Shown piece after piece: positions 44,479 through 53,116 of a stretch of DNA of 64,000 nucleotides; within the stretch, counting starts at the first letter, position 1; each line of letters begins with the position of its first letter. The position numbers and the translations under genes were made by a program. The notes under the pieces are model-generated. The model made no database searches and had not been told where the DNA came from. It saw nothing but the letters and a program-made list of their open reading frames with translations. Source of the DNA: Selenomonadaceae bacterium UBA2897 (GTDB lineage Bacteria > Bacillota > Negativicutes > Selenomonadales > Selenomonadaceae); NCBI GenBank assembly GCA_002350105.1, contig DEDT01000011.1, positions 1 to 64,000 of the forward strand, written 5' to 3'.

Positions 44479-47400
44479 GTGAGCAATATTTTTAAAAAGT
44501 TCAAGCACCTGATCCCGGTCGAGGGTTCGGCTACGGGCCATCAGGGGATGTACGAGGGCGGCCGCGAGTGGGAGAAGACCTACCGCGACCGCTGGTCTTT
44601 CGACAAGTGCGTGCACTCGACCCACGGGGTCAACTGCACGGGTTCCTGCTGCTGGAACATCTACGTCAAGAATGGTCTCGTAGCCTGGGAGAACCAGGAG
44701 CACAATTACCCCGAGACGAGCCCGGATATGCCGGATTTCGAGCCGCGTGGCTGCCCGCGCGGTGCGTCCTTCTCGTGGTACCTCTACAGCCCGCATCGCG
44801 TGAAATATCCGTACGTGCGCGGCGAGCTCATGCAGCTGTGGCGTGCGGCGCGCAAGGCGCACAAGACGGCGCTCGATGCGTGGCGCAGCATCGCCGATGA
44901 CCCGGCAAAGACGAAACAGTATAAGGAAGCCCGCGGCAAGGGCGGCTTCGTGCGCGCGACCTGGGATGAGGTGTCGGAGCTCATCGCTTCTTCCCTCATT
45001 CACACGGCGCTGAAGTACGGCCCGGATCGCAACTTCGGTTTCGCAGTTATCCCTGCCAAAGGCATGCTGTCCTATGCGGCGGGTGCACGTTTCATGCAGC
45101 TGATGGGCGGCGCGGCGCTGTCCTTCTACGATTGGTATGCCGACCTGCCGCCGGCGAGCCCGCAGGTCTGGGGCGACCAGACGGATGTGCCGGAGTCCTC
45201 AGACTGGTTCAACGCGGACTATATCATCACCTGGGGCTCCAATGTGCCGCTGACGCGTACGCCGGATGCGCACTTCCTCACCGAGGCGCGCTATAAGGGC
45301 ACGAAGGTCGTCTCCATCGCACCGGATTATGCGGAGTCCACGACCGTGGCCGATACCTGGATCTCGCTGAAGGTCGGCAGCGATGCGGCGTTCGCGATGG
45401 CCATGGGCCACGTGATCCTGAACGAGTACTACTGGGGGGAGCCCGCAAAGTTCTTCACGGACTACGCACGCCGCTACACGGATTTCCCGTTCCTCGTGCA
45501 GCTTACGCAGCGCGAGGATGGCAGCTATGAGCCGGGCCGGTTCCTCGACGGCAAGGATATGGGGCGTGATGACCATCATCCGGAGTTCAAATACTATGTC
45601 ATCGATGAGCGCACGGGCAAGCTCGTGGTGCCGAATGGCACGATGGGCGATCGCTGGGATCGCGAGAAGAAGTGGAACCTGCGCGAGGAGGACAGCGATA
45701 CGGGCGAGGCGATCACGCCGCAGCTCTCCGTGCTCGGCGACATGCACGAGGTCGTGGAGCTCGCGTTGCCGTACTTTGGCAACGAGCGTGAGAACCGCGT
45801 GCTGAAACGCGCCGTGCCGGCCAAGCGCATCAAGAAGGCGGACGGCGCGCAGGTGCTCGTGACGACGGTCTACGACCTGACGCTCGCGAACTATGCCATC
45901 GACCGCGGTATCGGCGGTGAGTGCGCGCACTCCTACGAGGAGGATGTACCCTACACGCCGAAATGGCAGGAGAAATACACGGGCGTGCCAGCAGAGACCT
46001 GCATCCATACGGCGCGCGAGTTTGCGGATAATTCGCTGAAGACCCACGGCAAGACCATGGTCATCATGGGCGGCGGCATCAACCACTGGTTCCACGCGGA
46101 TATCGTCTACCGCACCATCCTGAACCTGTTGCTGTTCACGGCCAGCGAGGGTCGCAACGGTGGTGGCTGGGCGCACTATGTCGGCCAGGAGAAGCTGCGT
46201 CCGGCTGAGGGCTGGGCGCGCGTCATGACGGCGACGGACTGGCAGGCGCCGCCTCGCCTGCAGAACAGCACGAGCTTCTATTATTTCGCCACGGATCAGT
46301 GGCGCAGCGACGAAGTCGATCTCGCCGACCTCGTCTCGCCGCTGGAGGCAAAGCCGCGTTACCGCAATGCGGCGGACTACAACGTGCTCGCCGCACGCCT
46401 CGGCTGGCTGCCCTCGTACCCGACGTTCAAGAAGGGCGGCAAACAGCTCTTTGAGGAGGCCGGGAAGGCGGGCAAGGACTACACGCAGTATATCGTAGAC
46501 TCGCTGAAGGACAAGAGCCTCGAGTTCTCCGTGCAGGATCCGGATGCGCCGGAGAACTTCCCGCGCAACCTCTTTGTCTGGACTGCGAACCTGCTCGGTT
46601 CCTCGGCCAAGGGCAACGACTTCTTCATGAAGTATCTGCTGGGCACGCCGGAGAATACGGTGTTTGCCGAGGAGGAGACGGAGCACAAGCCGGAGGAAAT
46701 CCACTGGCATACGCAGGAAGATATCGCGAAGCCGGGCGGTGCGGCCGAGGGCAAGCTCGATCTGCTCATCGACATTGATTTCCGCATGGCGGGCACGGCG
46801 CTCTACTCCGATATCGTACTGCCGACGGCGACGTGGTACGAGAAGGATGACCTGTCCTCCACGGATATGCATCCCTTTGTGCATCCGTTCCAGGCGGCGG
46901 TCGACCCGCTGTGGGAGTCCCGCACGGACTGGAATATCTACCGTACGCTCGCGAAGGCGGTCTCCGACGTCGCGAAAGAAGCCGATGTCAAGCCGTTCCA
47001 CGATGTCGTGGCCGTGCCGGTGCAGCATGACAGCGCCGGGGAGCTGGCGCAGCCCGAGGGCCTGATTCGCGACTGGAGCAAGGGCGAGTGTGAGCCGGTG
47101 CCGGGCAAGACCATGCCGAAGCTCGTGCCGGTCGTGCGCGACTACCAGCACCTCTACGAGAAGTGGATCGCGCTCGGGCCGAATGTCTCGAAGAAGATGG
47201 GCTCGCTGAACTTTACCTGGGACAGCAGCGCGGAGTACGAGGAAATCAAGCGCCGCAACGGCGTCATTGAGAACAAGGACTACGTCTCCTATGGCTGTCC
47301 GTCCATCTACACGGCGAAGCAGGCCGCAGATGCCGTGCTCGGCCTCTCGACGACGACGAACGGCAAGGTAGCCGTGAAGGCATGGGAGGCCTTGGAGAAA

Positions 47401-48168
47401 AAGACGGGCGTCGACAACCTCGCGCGTCTTGCCAAGGACCGCGAGAGCGAGCGCTTCACGATTCAGGAACTGGCCGTGCAGCCGAAGGAGACGATTACCT
47501 CGCCGACGTTCACGGGCAGCAACCAGAACCGCCGCTACACGCCGTTCACCACGAACATCGAGGAGAAGGTGCCGTTCCGCACCGTTACGGGGCGCCAGTC
47601 CTTCTATCTCGACCATGAGATGATGCGCGAGTACGGCGAGGCCATGGCGACGTTCAAGCCCATTCTCGACTACCGTCCCATCAAGAACCTTTTGGGCGGC
47701 ACGAAGGAAATCACGCTGAAGTACCTCACGCCGCATAACAAGTGGAGCACGCACTCCATGTATTTCGACAGCCAGCAGATGCTCACGCTGTTCCGCGGTG
47801 GACAGACGGTCTGGATGAATGAGAAGGATGCAGCGGAGATTGGCGTGCGTGACAATGACTGGGTGGAGCTCTACAACCATAACGGTGTCGTGACCTCGCG
47901 CGTCGCGGTATCGCCGCGCCTGCCGCAGGGGGTGCTCTTCATGCATCATGCGCAGGATCGTCATATCAACGTGCCGGGCAACTCCATCACGCATACGCGC
48001 AGCGGCTCGCACAACACGCCAACGCGCATTCACATGAAACCAACGCACATGATCGGCGGCTATGGCCAGCTGAGCTACGGGTTCAACTATTATGGACCGA
48101 CGGGCAACCAGCGTGATATGTATGTGGTCTGCCGTAAGCTGAAGGAGGTAGATTGGCTTGAAGATTAA
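44479..48168 (+). CDS. narG: Respiratory nitrate reductase alpha subunit NarG
   Basis: 1229 residues, normal for NarG. HSTHGVNCTGSCCWNIYVKNG binds the FS0 [4Fe-4S] cluster (His plus three Cys). The molybdenum-binding region includes PQVWGDQTDVPESSDW, and the C-terminal molybdopterin dinucleotide-binding domain is GVLFMHHAQDRHINVPGNSI. No twin-arginine signal is visible at the N-terminus (NIFKKFKHLIPV), so the catalytic subunit probably faces the cytoplasm. GTG start at 44479 behind AGGGGGGATGATAAC; overlaps narH by 11 nt. Confidence 0.96.
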   Translation: MSNIFKKFKHLIPVEGSATGHQGMYEGGREWEKTYRDRWSFDKCVHSTHGVNCTGSCCWNIYVKNGLVAWENQEHNYPETSPDMPDFEPRGCPRGASFSWYLYSPHRVKYPYVRGELMQLWRAARKAHKTALDAWRSIADDPAKTKQYKEARGKGGFVRATWDEVSELIASSLIHTALKYGPDRNFGFAVIPAKGMLSYAAGARFMQLMGGAALSFYDWYADLPPASPQVWGDQTDVPESSDWFNADYIITWGSNVPLTRTPDAHFLTEARYKGTKVVSIAPDYAESTTVADTWISLKVGSDAAFAMAMGHVILNEYYWGEPAKFFTDYARRYTDFPFLVQLTQREDGSYEPGRFLDGKDMGRDDHHPEFKYYVIDERTGKLVVPNGTMGDRWDREKKWNLREEDSDTGEAITPQLSVLGDMHEVVELALPYFGNERENRVLKRAVPAKRIKKADGAQVLVTTVYDLTLANYAIDRGIGGECAHSYEEDVPYTPKWQEKYTGVPAETCIHTAREFADNSLKTHGKTMVIMGGGINHWFHADIVYRTILNLLLFTASEGRNGGGWAHYVGQEKLRPAEGWARVMTATDWQAPPRLQNSTSFYYFATDQWRSDEVDLADLVSPLEAKPRYRNAADYNVLAARLGWLPSYPTFKKGGKQLFEEAGKAGKDYTQYIVDSLKDKSLEFSVQDPDAPENFPRNLFVWTANLLGSSAKGNDFFMKYLLGTPENTVFAEEETEHKPEEIHWHTQEDIAKPGGAAEGKLDLLIDIDFRMAGTALYSDIVLPTATWYEKDDLSSTDMHPFVHPFQAAVDPLWESRTDWNIYRTLAKAVSDVAKEADVKPFHDVVAVPVQHDSAGELAQPEGLIRDWSKGECEPVPGKTMPKLVPVVRDYQHLYEKWIALGPNVSKKMGSLNFTWDSSAEYEEIKRRNGVIENKDYVSYGCPSIYTAKQAADAVLGLSTTTNGKVAVKAWEALEKKTGVDNLARLAKDRESERFTIQELAVQPKETITSPTFTGSNQNRRYTPFTTNIEEKVPFRTVTGRQSFYLDHEMMREYGEAMATFKPILDYRPIKNLLGGTKEITLKYLTPHNKWSTHSMYFDSQQMLTLFRGGQTVWMNEKDAAEIGVRDNDWVELYNHNGVVTSRVAVSPRLPQGVLFMHHAQDRHINVPGNSITHTRSGSHNTPTRIHMKPTHMIGGYGQLSYGFNYYGPTGNQRDMYVVCRKLKEVDWLED

Positions 48169-49576
48169 AGCACAGATTTCCATGGTCATGAACCTTGACA
48201 AGTGCATTGGCTGCCATACGTGCTCCATCACCTGCAAGAATGTCTGGACCAACCGCGAAGGTGCCGAGTACATGTACTTCAACAACGTGGAGACGAAGCC
48301 CGGCATCGGCTATCCGAAGAACTGGGAAGACCAGAAAAAATGGCGCGGCGGCTGGGTGCTGAAAAACGGCCAGCTCGAGCTCGCGGGCGGTTCCCGCACG
48401 AAGCGCCTCGCCGAGCTGTTCTACCATCCACAGCAGCCGGAAATGGACGATTACTATGAGCCATGGACCTATGACTACAAGACGCTCATCGATTCACGAC
48501 GCAAGAACCATCAGCCTGTGGCGCGGCCGCGCTCTCTCGTGACGGAGAAGCGCATGGACATCAAATGGGGCCCGAACTGGGAGGATGACCTCGCCAACGG
48601 CGAGACGGCCCGTCAGGACGTGAACCTCAGGCACATGGGACAGGAGATCACGATGGAGTTCCATGACCTGTTCATGAAATATCTGCCGCGCGTCTGCAAC
48701 CATTGCCTGAATCCGGCCTGCGTGGCCGCCTGCCCGTCGGGGGCCATCTACAAGCGCGATGAGGACGGCGTGGTGCTCGTTTCGCAGGATGCCTGCCGTG
48801 GCTGGCGTCACTGCATCCCGGCCTGCCCGTACAAGAAGGTCTACTTCAACTGGAAGACGAACAAGGCCGAGAAATGCGTGTTCTGTTTTCCGCGCCTCGA
48901 GAACGGCCTGCCGACGGTCTGCGCCGATACCTGTGTCGGCCGCCTGCGCTACATGGGCGTCCTGCTCTATGACATGGATCAGGTCAAGGCCGCAGCATCG
49001 ACGCCGGAGAAAGGCGAGATCTACCACAGCGTGCTGAACATTATCCAGGATCCAAACGATCCGGCGGTCATCGCGGCTGCGCGTGAGGAGGGCATTCCCG
49101 AGAACTGGATCCAGGCTGCGCAGAATTCGCCGGTCTACAAGATGGTCAAGGAGTGGCAGATCGCCCTGCCGCTGCATGCGGAGTTCCGCACGCTGCCGAT
49201 GGTCTGGTACGTACCGCCCCTGTCGCCGATTACGCGTCGCGCTGAGGCGAATGTCTACCTGCCGGACGTTGAGGAAATGCGCATCCCCATCGCGTACCTT
49301 GCTGAGCTCTTTGCCGCAGGCAACGCGGGTGTCATCACCGCTACGTTGCAGCGCCTGCTCGATATGCGCACGGTCATGCGCGCCAAGGAAACGGGCGACA
49401 AGCTGCCGGGGCATCTGGAGTACCCCGCAGAGACGTATGAGAAGATGTATCGTCTGCTGGGCATCGCCAAGTACAAGGAACGTTTCAATATCCCGGCGGG
49501 TATCCAGCAGGAGACGCACGAGAAGATGCGTGAATTGCAGGGTGGCGGCAGCTACACCTGCCCAGGGGGGTGCTGA
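48158..49576 (+). CDS. narH: Respiratory nitrate reductase beta subunit NarH
   Basis: 472-residue iron-sulfur subunit that carries electrons from NarI to NarG. Cys clusters: CIGCHTCSITCKN, CNHCLNPACVAACPSGAIYKR, CRGWRHCIPACPYKKVYFNW (Trp in place of one Cys, the 3Fe-4S site) and CVFCFPRLENGLPTVCADTC. TTG start at 48158 behind AAGGAGG, inside the narG end. Confidence 0.96.
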   Translation: MKIKAQISMVMNLDKCIGCHTCSITCKNVWTNREGAEYMYFNNVETKPGIGYPKNWEDQKKWRGGWVLKNGQLELAGGSRTKRLAELFYHPQQPEMDDYYEPWTYDYKTLIDSRRKNHQPVARPRSLVTEKRMDIKWGPNWEDDLANGETARQDVNLRHMGQEITMEFHDLFMKYLPRVCNHCLNPACVAACPSGAIYKRDEDGVVLVSQDACRGWRHCIPACPYKKVYFNWKTNKAEKCVFCFPRLENGLPTVCADTCVGRLRYMGVLLYDMDQVKAAASTPEKGEIYHSVLNIIQDPNDPAVIAAAREEGIPENWIQAAQNSPVYKMVKEWQIALPLHAEFRTLPMVWYVPPLSPITRRAEANVYLPDVEEMRIPIAYLAELFAAGNAGVITATLQRLLDMRTVMRAKETGDKLPGHLEYPAETYEKMYRLLGIAKYKERFNIPAGIQQETHEKMRELQGGGSYTCPGGC

Positions 49577-49579
49577 GAC

Positions 49580-50125
49580 ATGGCAGAAGACGTAAAGGAT
49601 AACGCAGACTATACGAAAGCATTGGCCATCACGGCTTTTCTGCTCGCCTATCCCGACGAGGCATGGTGGCAGGATTTCCCTGAGTGGCGCAAGGCCGTGC
49701 AGGAGGTCAGGATGCCGCAGGCGCGCGAGCTCCTGGGCGAGTTCTGCGACTACGTAGCCGACCTGGGCCGCGAGGAATACGAGGCCGCGTATGTGCGCGA
49801 CTTCGATTTCTCGCAGAACACGAATCTCTACCTCACGAATCATGACCGCACGGACTTTGGCAAGCAGTCTGAGGAAATGCAGCGCTACAAGGTGCTGTTC
49901 CTGCAGAATGGCTTCGATGTCGACAAAGAGCTGCCGGACTATCTGCCCGCGCTACTTGAACTGGCGGCGGCCATCCCCGCAGGCAAGGCGCGTGAGGTGC
50001 TGGAGACCGCGAAGCCCAAGATGGAGCTCCTGCGCAGCCGCCTCGTCGAGGCGAAGCTGGCGCAGACGTTCCTCGTCGATGTCGCGTTGATGGAAGCAGC
50101 AGGATTGGAGGCGGCAACCGCATGA
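49580..50125 (+). CDS. narJ: Nitrate reductase assembly chaperone NarJ
   Basis: 181 residues. YTKALAITAFLLAYPDEAWW and EYEAAYVRDFDFSQNTNLYLTNHDRTD are typical of NarJ, which guides molybdenum cofactor insertion into NarG and membrane docking. Helical throughout. Starts 3 nt after narH and overlaps narI by 4 nt. Confidence 0.93.
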   Translation: MAEDVKDNADYTKALAITAFLLAYPDEAWWQDFPEWRKAVQEVRMPQARELLGEFCDYVADLGREEYEAAYVRDFDFSQNTNLYLTNHDRTDFGKQSEEMQRYKVLFLQNGFDVDKELPDYLPALLELAAAIPAGKAREVLETAKPKMELLRSRLVEAKLAQTFLVDVALMEAAGLEAATA

Positions 50126-50787
50126 ATACGTTTCTTTACGGCGTCTTGCCGTACATCGCCCTGACGATCCTCGTCGGTGGCACGATTTTCCGCTATGCGC
50201 GCGATGAGCGCAACTGGACGACGAAGTCCAGCGAGTTCCTCGATAAGTCCAGCCTGAAGATCGCAGGGCCTGTCTTCCATATCGGTCTCGTCATGGCCCT
50301 GGGCGGTCACATGATTGGCGTGCTCGTGCCGAAGTTCGTGACCGAAATGGCGGGCGTCGGTGAGCATACCTACCACATGATCGCACTCTCAGGCGGCATT
50401 CCGGCGGCGATTCTCTTCGTGGGCGGCTTCCTGCTTCTGATGAAGCGCCGCTTCGCGGGTTCGCCGCGCATGAAGGCGAACACGAGCGGCATGGACCGGC
50501 TGCTCTACGTCATCCTCGGCCTTACGTTGATTTCGGGCACGCTCGGCACGGTGCTGAACATCCCGGGCGGCTTTGACTACCGCGAGAGCATCTCGCCATG
50601 GTTCCGCTCCGTGCTCATGCTGCAGCCGGATGTGAGCCTCATGGAGAACATCCCGACGATATTCCGCATCCACATGCTCAGCTGGATGATGCTCGCCATC
50701 ATCTTCCCCTGCACGCGTCTCGTGCACTGCCTGAGCCTGCCGTTTGAGTACCTGTTCCGCAACAATATCATCTATCGCAAGAAATAA
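50122..50787 (+). CDS. narI: Respiratory nitrate reductase gamma subunit NarI (cytochrome b)
   Basis: 221 residues, five membrane segments. His ligands of two b hemes lie in FHIGLVMALGGHMIG and in HMLSWMMLAIIFPCTRLVHCLSLP. It oxidises menaquinol and passes electrons to NarH. Last gene of narGHJI, followed by a terminator. Confidence 0.95.
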   Translation: MNTFLYGVLPYIALTILVGGTIFRYARDERNWTTKSSEFLDKSSLKIAGPVFHIGLVMALGGHMIGVLVPKFVTEMAGVGEHTYHMIALSGGIPAAILFVGGFLLLMKRRFAGSPRMKANTSGMDRLLYVILGLTLISGTLGTVLNIPGGFDYRESISPWFRSVLMLQPDVSLMENIPTIFRIHMLSWMMLAIIFPCTRLVHCLSLPFEYLFRNNIIYRKK

Positions 50788-50821
50788 AGGGCAGCCGTCC
50801 TGCAATATGGCAGGACACACG

Positions 50822-50856
50822 AAGGCCTCGCGTATGAGCAGTACGCGAGGCCTTTG
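50822..50856 (+). terminator. Terminator after narI
   Basis: AAGGCCTCGCGTA / TACGCGAGGCCTTT hairpin with a short T run. Confidence 0.75.
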
Positions 50857-50980
50857 TGCTGTGTATTATATTTTAGGAGAGCTGGTCGGCTGCTCCGTAT
50901 CGACCAACGGAGCAGCAGCGATCGGTTCGGAATGCGTCCACACATTCCTTTTCGAAAGCCAAGTATAATATAGCATAAAT

Positions 50981-50999
50981 GCAAATGATTATCAATAGC
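50981..50999. promoter_or_regulatory. Candidate Fur box upstream of mobAB
   Basis: GCAAATGATTATCAATAGC agrees with the 19-bp Fur consensus GATAATGATTATCATTATC at 15 positions. It lies 65 bp before the mobAB start in an AT-rich control region. Confidence 0.5.
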
Positions 51000-51063
51000 A
51001 ATTTTAAATTTTTTTTATTTTTTCGGGTATGCTAAAATAATAGAAAAGCAAGGAGGTCTGGGT

Positions 51064-52164
51064 ATGGAAATTCGGGAGATATCGTTACTGATCATCGCGG
51101 GCGGGCAGAGCTTGCGCATGGGCGAGGACAAGCGCTGGCTGGAGATCGACGGCTGCGGCATGCTGGAGCGGCTCTGCATCAAGGCGTCCCGCCAGCCCTT
51201 CGCCGCGCGTTTCCTTTGCGTGGAACAGGCGACACCGGAGCTCACGCAGCTCGCGCATCAGTATGGGCTGCAGCTGCTCACGGATCCGGTCAGGGCACAG
51301 GGACCGCTGCCTGCGCTGGCACAGGGGCTGGTGAATATTCCCACGGATTATGCATTGGCCGTGGCCGGCGATATGCCCTTCCTGACTTTGCCACAGCTGC
51401 AGCCGGTGCTGGATGCGGTGGCGGAACATCCGGACTGGCAGGCGATCCTGTCGCAAAGCGATGGGCGCTGGCAGCCGCTGGCGTCGCTCTATCACAGGAG
51501 CTTTGCCCCTGTCTGCGAATGGGCGCTCGCCCAAGGCGATAGGCGTATCCGCAGTGCAATCAATGCGGTGCCGCATGGCACTGTGGATATGCCGGTCTCC
51601 GTGCCCTTCTTCAATGTGAATACGCCCGCAGATTTCCGCCTCGCTTGCGGCCGCATGGCGAATCTCCTGCGTGAGGTGCCACTGGTAACGATCTCGGCGC
51701 CGAAGTCGAATACGGGCAAGACAACCTTTATCGAGCGGCTGTTGCCCAGACTGGAGGCGGCGGGGCTGCGCGTGGGCGTCGTGAAGGGCGACTGCCATGG
51801 CTATGATATCGATGAAGAGGGCAAGGACAGCTGGCGCTTCCGCGAGGCGGGCGCACAGGCCGTGGCCGTAGTCTCACCCACGGGCTATTTCGTGCAGCAG
51901 CGCACGGCGAAGCGGGCCAATCTCGTCTCGGTCGCGATGCAGCTGCAGGACGTCGATCTCGTGCTCATCGAGAGCCGGGCACATGGCACGAACCCGCAGA
52001 TCAGCCTCTGGCGTGGCATGGCGGAGCCACTCATCACCGAGGACACGGCGGCCATCTTTGCGAAGCCAAAGCCGGATGGATTGGACGGGAAGCAGATACT
52101 GCTCGCCGATCTTGATGACATCGAGCGGGCTGCCAGAGTTGTGCTTTTCCTCGCGGGGCATTGA
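51064..52164 (+). CDS. Fused MobA-MobB molybdenum cofactor protein
   Basis: 366 residues with two domains. Residues 1 to about 195 are MobA (LLIIAGGQSLRMGEDKRWL, the GTP-binding LxAGGxSxRMGxxK motif), the molybdenum cofactor guanylyltransferase. From about 200 a MobB P-loop GTPase follows (TISAPKSNTGKTTFIERL Walker A, VLIESRAHG). It would make the bis-guanylyl cofactor used by NarG. ATG 51064 follows AAGGAGGTCTGGGT. Close to narGHJI but separately transcribed. Confidence 0.92.
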   Translation: MEIREISLLIIAGGQSLRMGEDKRWLEIDGCGMLERLCIKASRQPFAARFLCVEQATPELTQLAHQYGLQLLTDPVRAQGPLPALAQGLVNIPTDYALAVAGDMPFLTLPQLQPVLDAVAEHPDWQAILSQSDGRWQPLASLYHRSFAPVCEWALAQGDRRIRSAINAVPHGTVDMPVSVPFFNVNTPADFRLACGRMANLLREVPLVTISAPKSNTGKTTFIERLLPRLEAAGLRVGVVKGDCHGYDIDEEGKDSWRFREAGAQAVAVVSPTGYFVQQRTAKRANLVSVAMQLQDVDLVLIESRAHGTNPQISLWRGMAEPLITEDTAAIFAKPKPDGLDGKQILLADLDDIERAARVVLFLAGH

Positions 52165-52236
52165 GGTGGGAGAATATTTTCGCTGTCTATAGCTTGGGCG
52201 TGGAAGAAAGAGATATAGCGATAGCATCAGCTATCG

Positions 52237-52288
52237 CGTGCCGTCCCCCGTTGGGGAAGGTGCCCTGAAGGGGCAGAAGGGGTCTTTA
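52237..52288. repeat. Dispersed intergenic repeat, copy 2
   Basis: GTGCC-GTCCCCCGTTGGGGAAGGTGCC then AGAAGGGGTCTTT, matching the repeat at 7446-7503 block by block. The 190-bp gap between mobAB and the VOC gene holds little else. Confidence 0.6.
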
Positions 52289-52355
52289 GGCAGGAAAAGT
52301 AAGATGCTATGGCGAAATATAGCTGTAGTGAAAATTGATTTAGGAGGCGCTACTT

Positions 52356-52733
52356 ATGAAGGCTTATGTGGAACATGTTGGTGTAACCGTTAAGGATATC
52401 GAGTGGGACGTGAAGTTCTTCCGCGATGTGCTGGGCATGGAAATCACGCGCACGCGTGAGGACGATGAGGGCAACTGGCAGATGGTCTGGATGAAGGGCG
52501 GCCTGCAGCTCATCGCAGCCCCCGAGGATTGGCAGAAGGGGCAGGCACATCACCTTGGCCTTGTCGTGGAGGACTTCGAGCAGGCACGCAAGCGCATGCT
52601 GGCTGCCCCCGGCGTGGAGCAGGTGCCGGGCAAGCCGGAGAAGTGGCTGCGCCTGCCCGACGGCCTCACCATTGAGCTGTTCCAAGAAGTCTCCGGCGCC
52701 ATCGAGCAGCTCTATCACATTTCCGTAAAATAA
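52356..52733 (+). CDS. VOC/glyoxalase superfamily protein
   Basis: 125 residues. AYVEHVGVTVKDIEWDVKFFRDVLGMEI starts the first beta-alpha-beta-beta-beta unit, with the metal His in EHVGV. GQAHHLGLVVEDFEQARKRML starts the second unit, with its metal His, and LPDGLTIELFQE provides the final Glu. Could be a lactoylglutathione lyase-like, isomerase or ring-cleavage enzyme; substrate unknown. ATG 52356 follows GGAGGCGCTACTT. Confidence 0.8.
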   Translation: MKAYVEHVGVTVKDIEWDVKFFRDVLGMEITRTREDDEGNWQMVWMKGGLQLIAAPEDWQKGQAHHLGLVVEDFEQARKRMLAAPGVEQVPGKPEKWLRLPDGLTIELFQEVSGAIEQLYHISVK

Positions 52734-52753
52734 TCGCATAAGTGGACAAAAGT

Positions 52754-52762
52754 ATGTTATAA
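52754..52762 (+). promoter_or_regulatory. Extended -10 promoter of the type I toxin
   Basis: TGTTATAAT (TATAAT 52757-52762) is the best promoter before the small toxin gene. The leader that follows can form CCTTG/CAAGG hairpins (about 52779-52801) next to the ribosome site. Confidence 0.5.
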
Positions 52763-52805
52763 TGAAATGGTCGCGCCCTTGCTTGGCAATCCGACAAGGA
52801 AGGGA

Positions 52806-52848
52806 GGTACCAAAGATGATATCCAATCTCGTCTCTACTTTTGTCGTA
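52806..52848 (+). repeat. Direct repeat DR-a at the toxin translation start
   Basis: GGTACCAAAG-ATGATATCCAA and CGTCTCTACTTTTGTCG match, in order, the stretch at 53009-53050. The repeat covers the toxin start codon. Confidence 0.75.
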
Positions 52849-52914
52849 GGAGTTTTATCCAGCTTAATGGCTGCATGGCTCTACGATCGGATTCCACATC
52901 ATCGCGACAAGTAA
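52816..52914 (+). CDS. Small hydrophobic peptide, Fst/par-like type I toxin candidate
   Basis: 32 residues, beginning MISNLVSTFVVGVLSS and continuing LMAAWLYDRIPHHRDK: one membrane helix, a Trp-Leu at its end and a charged tail, the layout of Fst-type membrane toxins. GGGAGG is 8 nt before ATG 52816. A convergent minus-strand promoter (53055-53083), a shared bidirectional terminator (52958-53004) and direct repeats that let the antisense RNA pair with the toxin start region reproduce the par-locus design. Expected role: membrane-damaging toxin held off by antisense RNA. Chromosomal, close to defence genes. Confidence 0.72.
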   Translation: MISNLVSTFVVGVLSSLMAAWLYDRIPHHRDK

Positions 52915-52957
52915 AACCTATCGAAAGCCCGCCCCACCACTATGCGGGTTAAGATGC

Positions 52958-53004
52958 AGAAAAGACCTGAGTATCGCCACCACACGGTATCTCAGGTCTT
53001 TTCT
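52958..53004. terminator. Shared bidirectional terminator of the type I toxin-antitoxin locus
   Basis: AGAAAAGACCTGAG and its exact 14-bp reverse complement with a 19-nt loop; T tracts on both strands. Confidence 0.85.
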
Positions 53005-53048
53005 GTTTGTGCCAAAGAATGACATTCAATAGCACGTCTCACTTTTGT
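52958..53048 (-). ncRNA. Antisense RNA antitoxin candidate
   Basis: From the minus-strand promoter at 53055-53083, transcription would begin near 53048 and end at the shared terminator, giving an RNA of about 90 nt. Its 5' part is the complement of repeat DR-b, which is nearly the same as DR-a, so it can base-pair with the toxin ribosome site and start codon. It also shares the terminator stem with the toxin mRNA. Confidence 0.65.
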
Positions 53049-53050
53049 AA
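53009..53050 (+). repeat. Direct repeat DR-b at the antitoxin 5' end
   Basis: TGTGCCAAAGAATGACATTCAA and CGTCTCACTTTTGTAAC align with DR-a at 52806-52848 with a few small gaps. Confidence 0.75.
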
Positions 53051-53054
53051 CTAT

Positions 53055-53083
53055 ATTATAGCGCTCTTTTGCGCTTTGGGCAA
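53055..53083 (-). promoter_or_regulatory. Promoter of the antisense RNA
   Basis: On the minus strand TTGCCC (53083-53078), 17-bp spacer, TATAAT (53060-53055). Confidence 0.7.
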
Positions 53084-53116
53084 GTTTTTGTGCGCTTTCT
53101 TGTAGTCTTCTATGGC

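Noticed and set aside
45199..48306. 1035-codon open frame antisense to narG
   Set aside because: Composition is His/Arg/Leu-rich as expected for antisense of high-GC genes; narG is certain.
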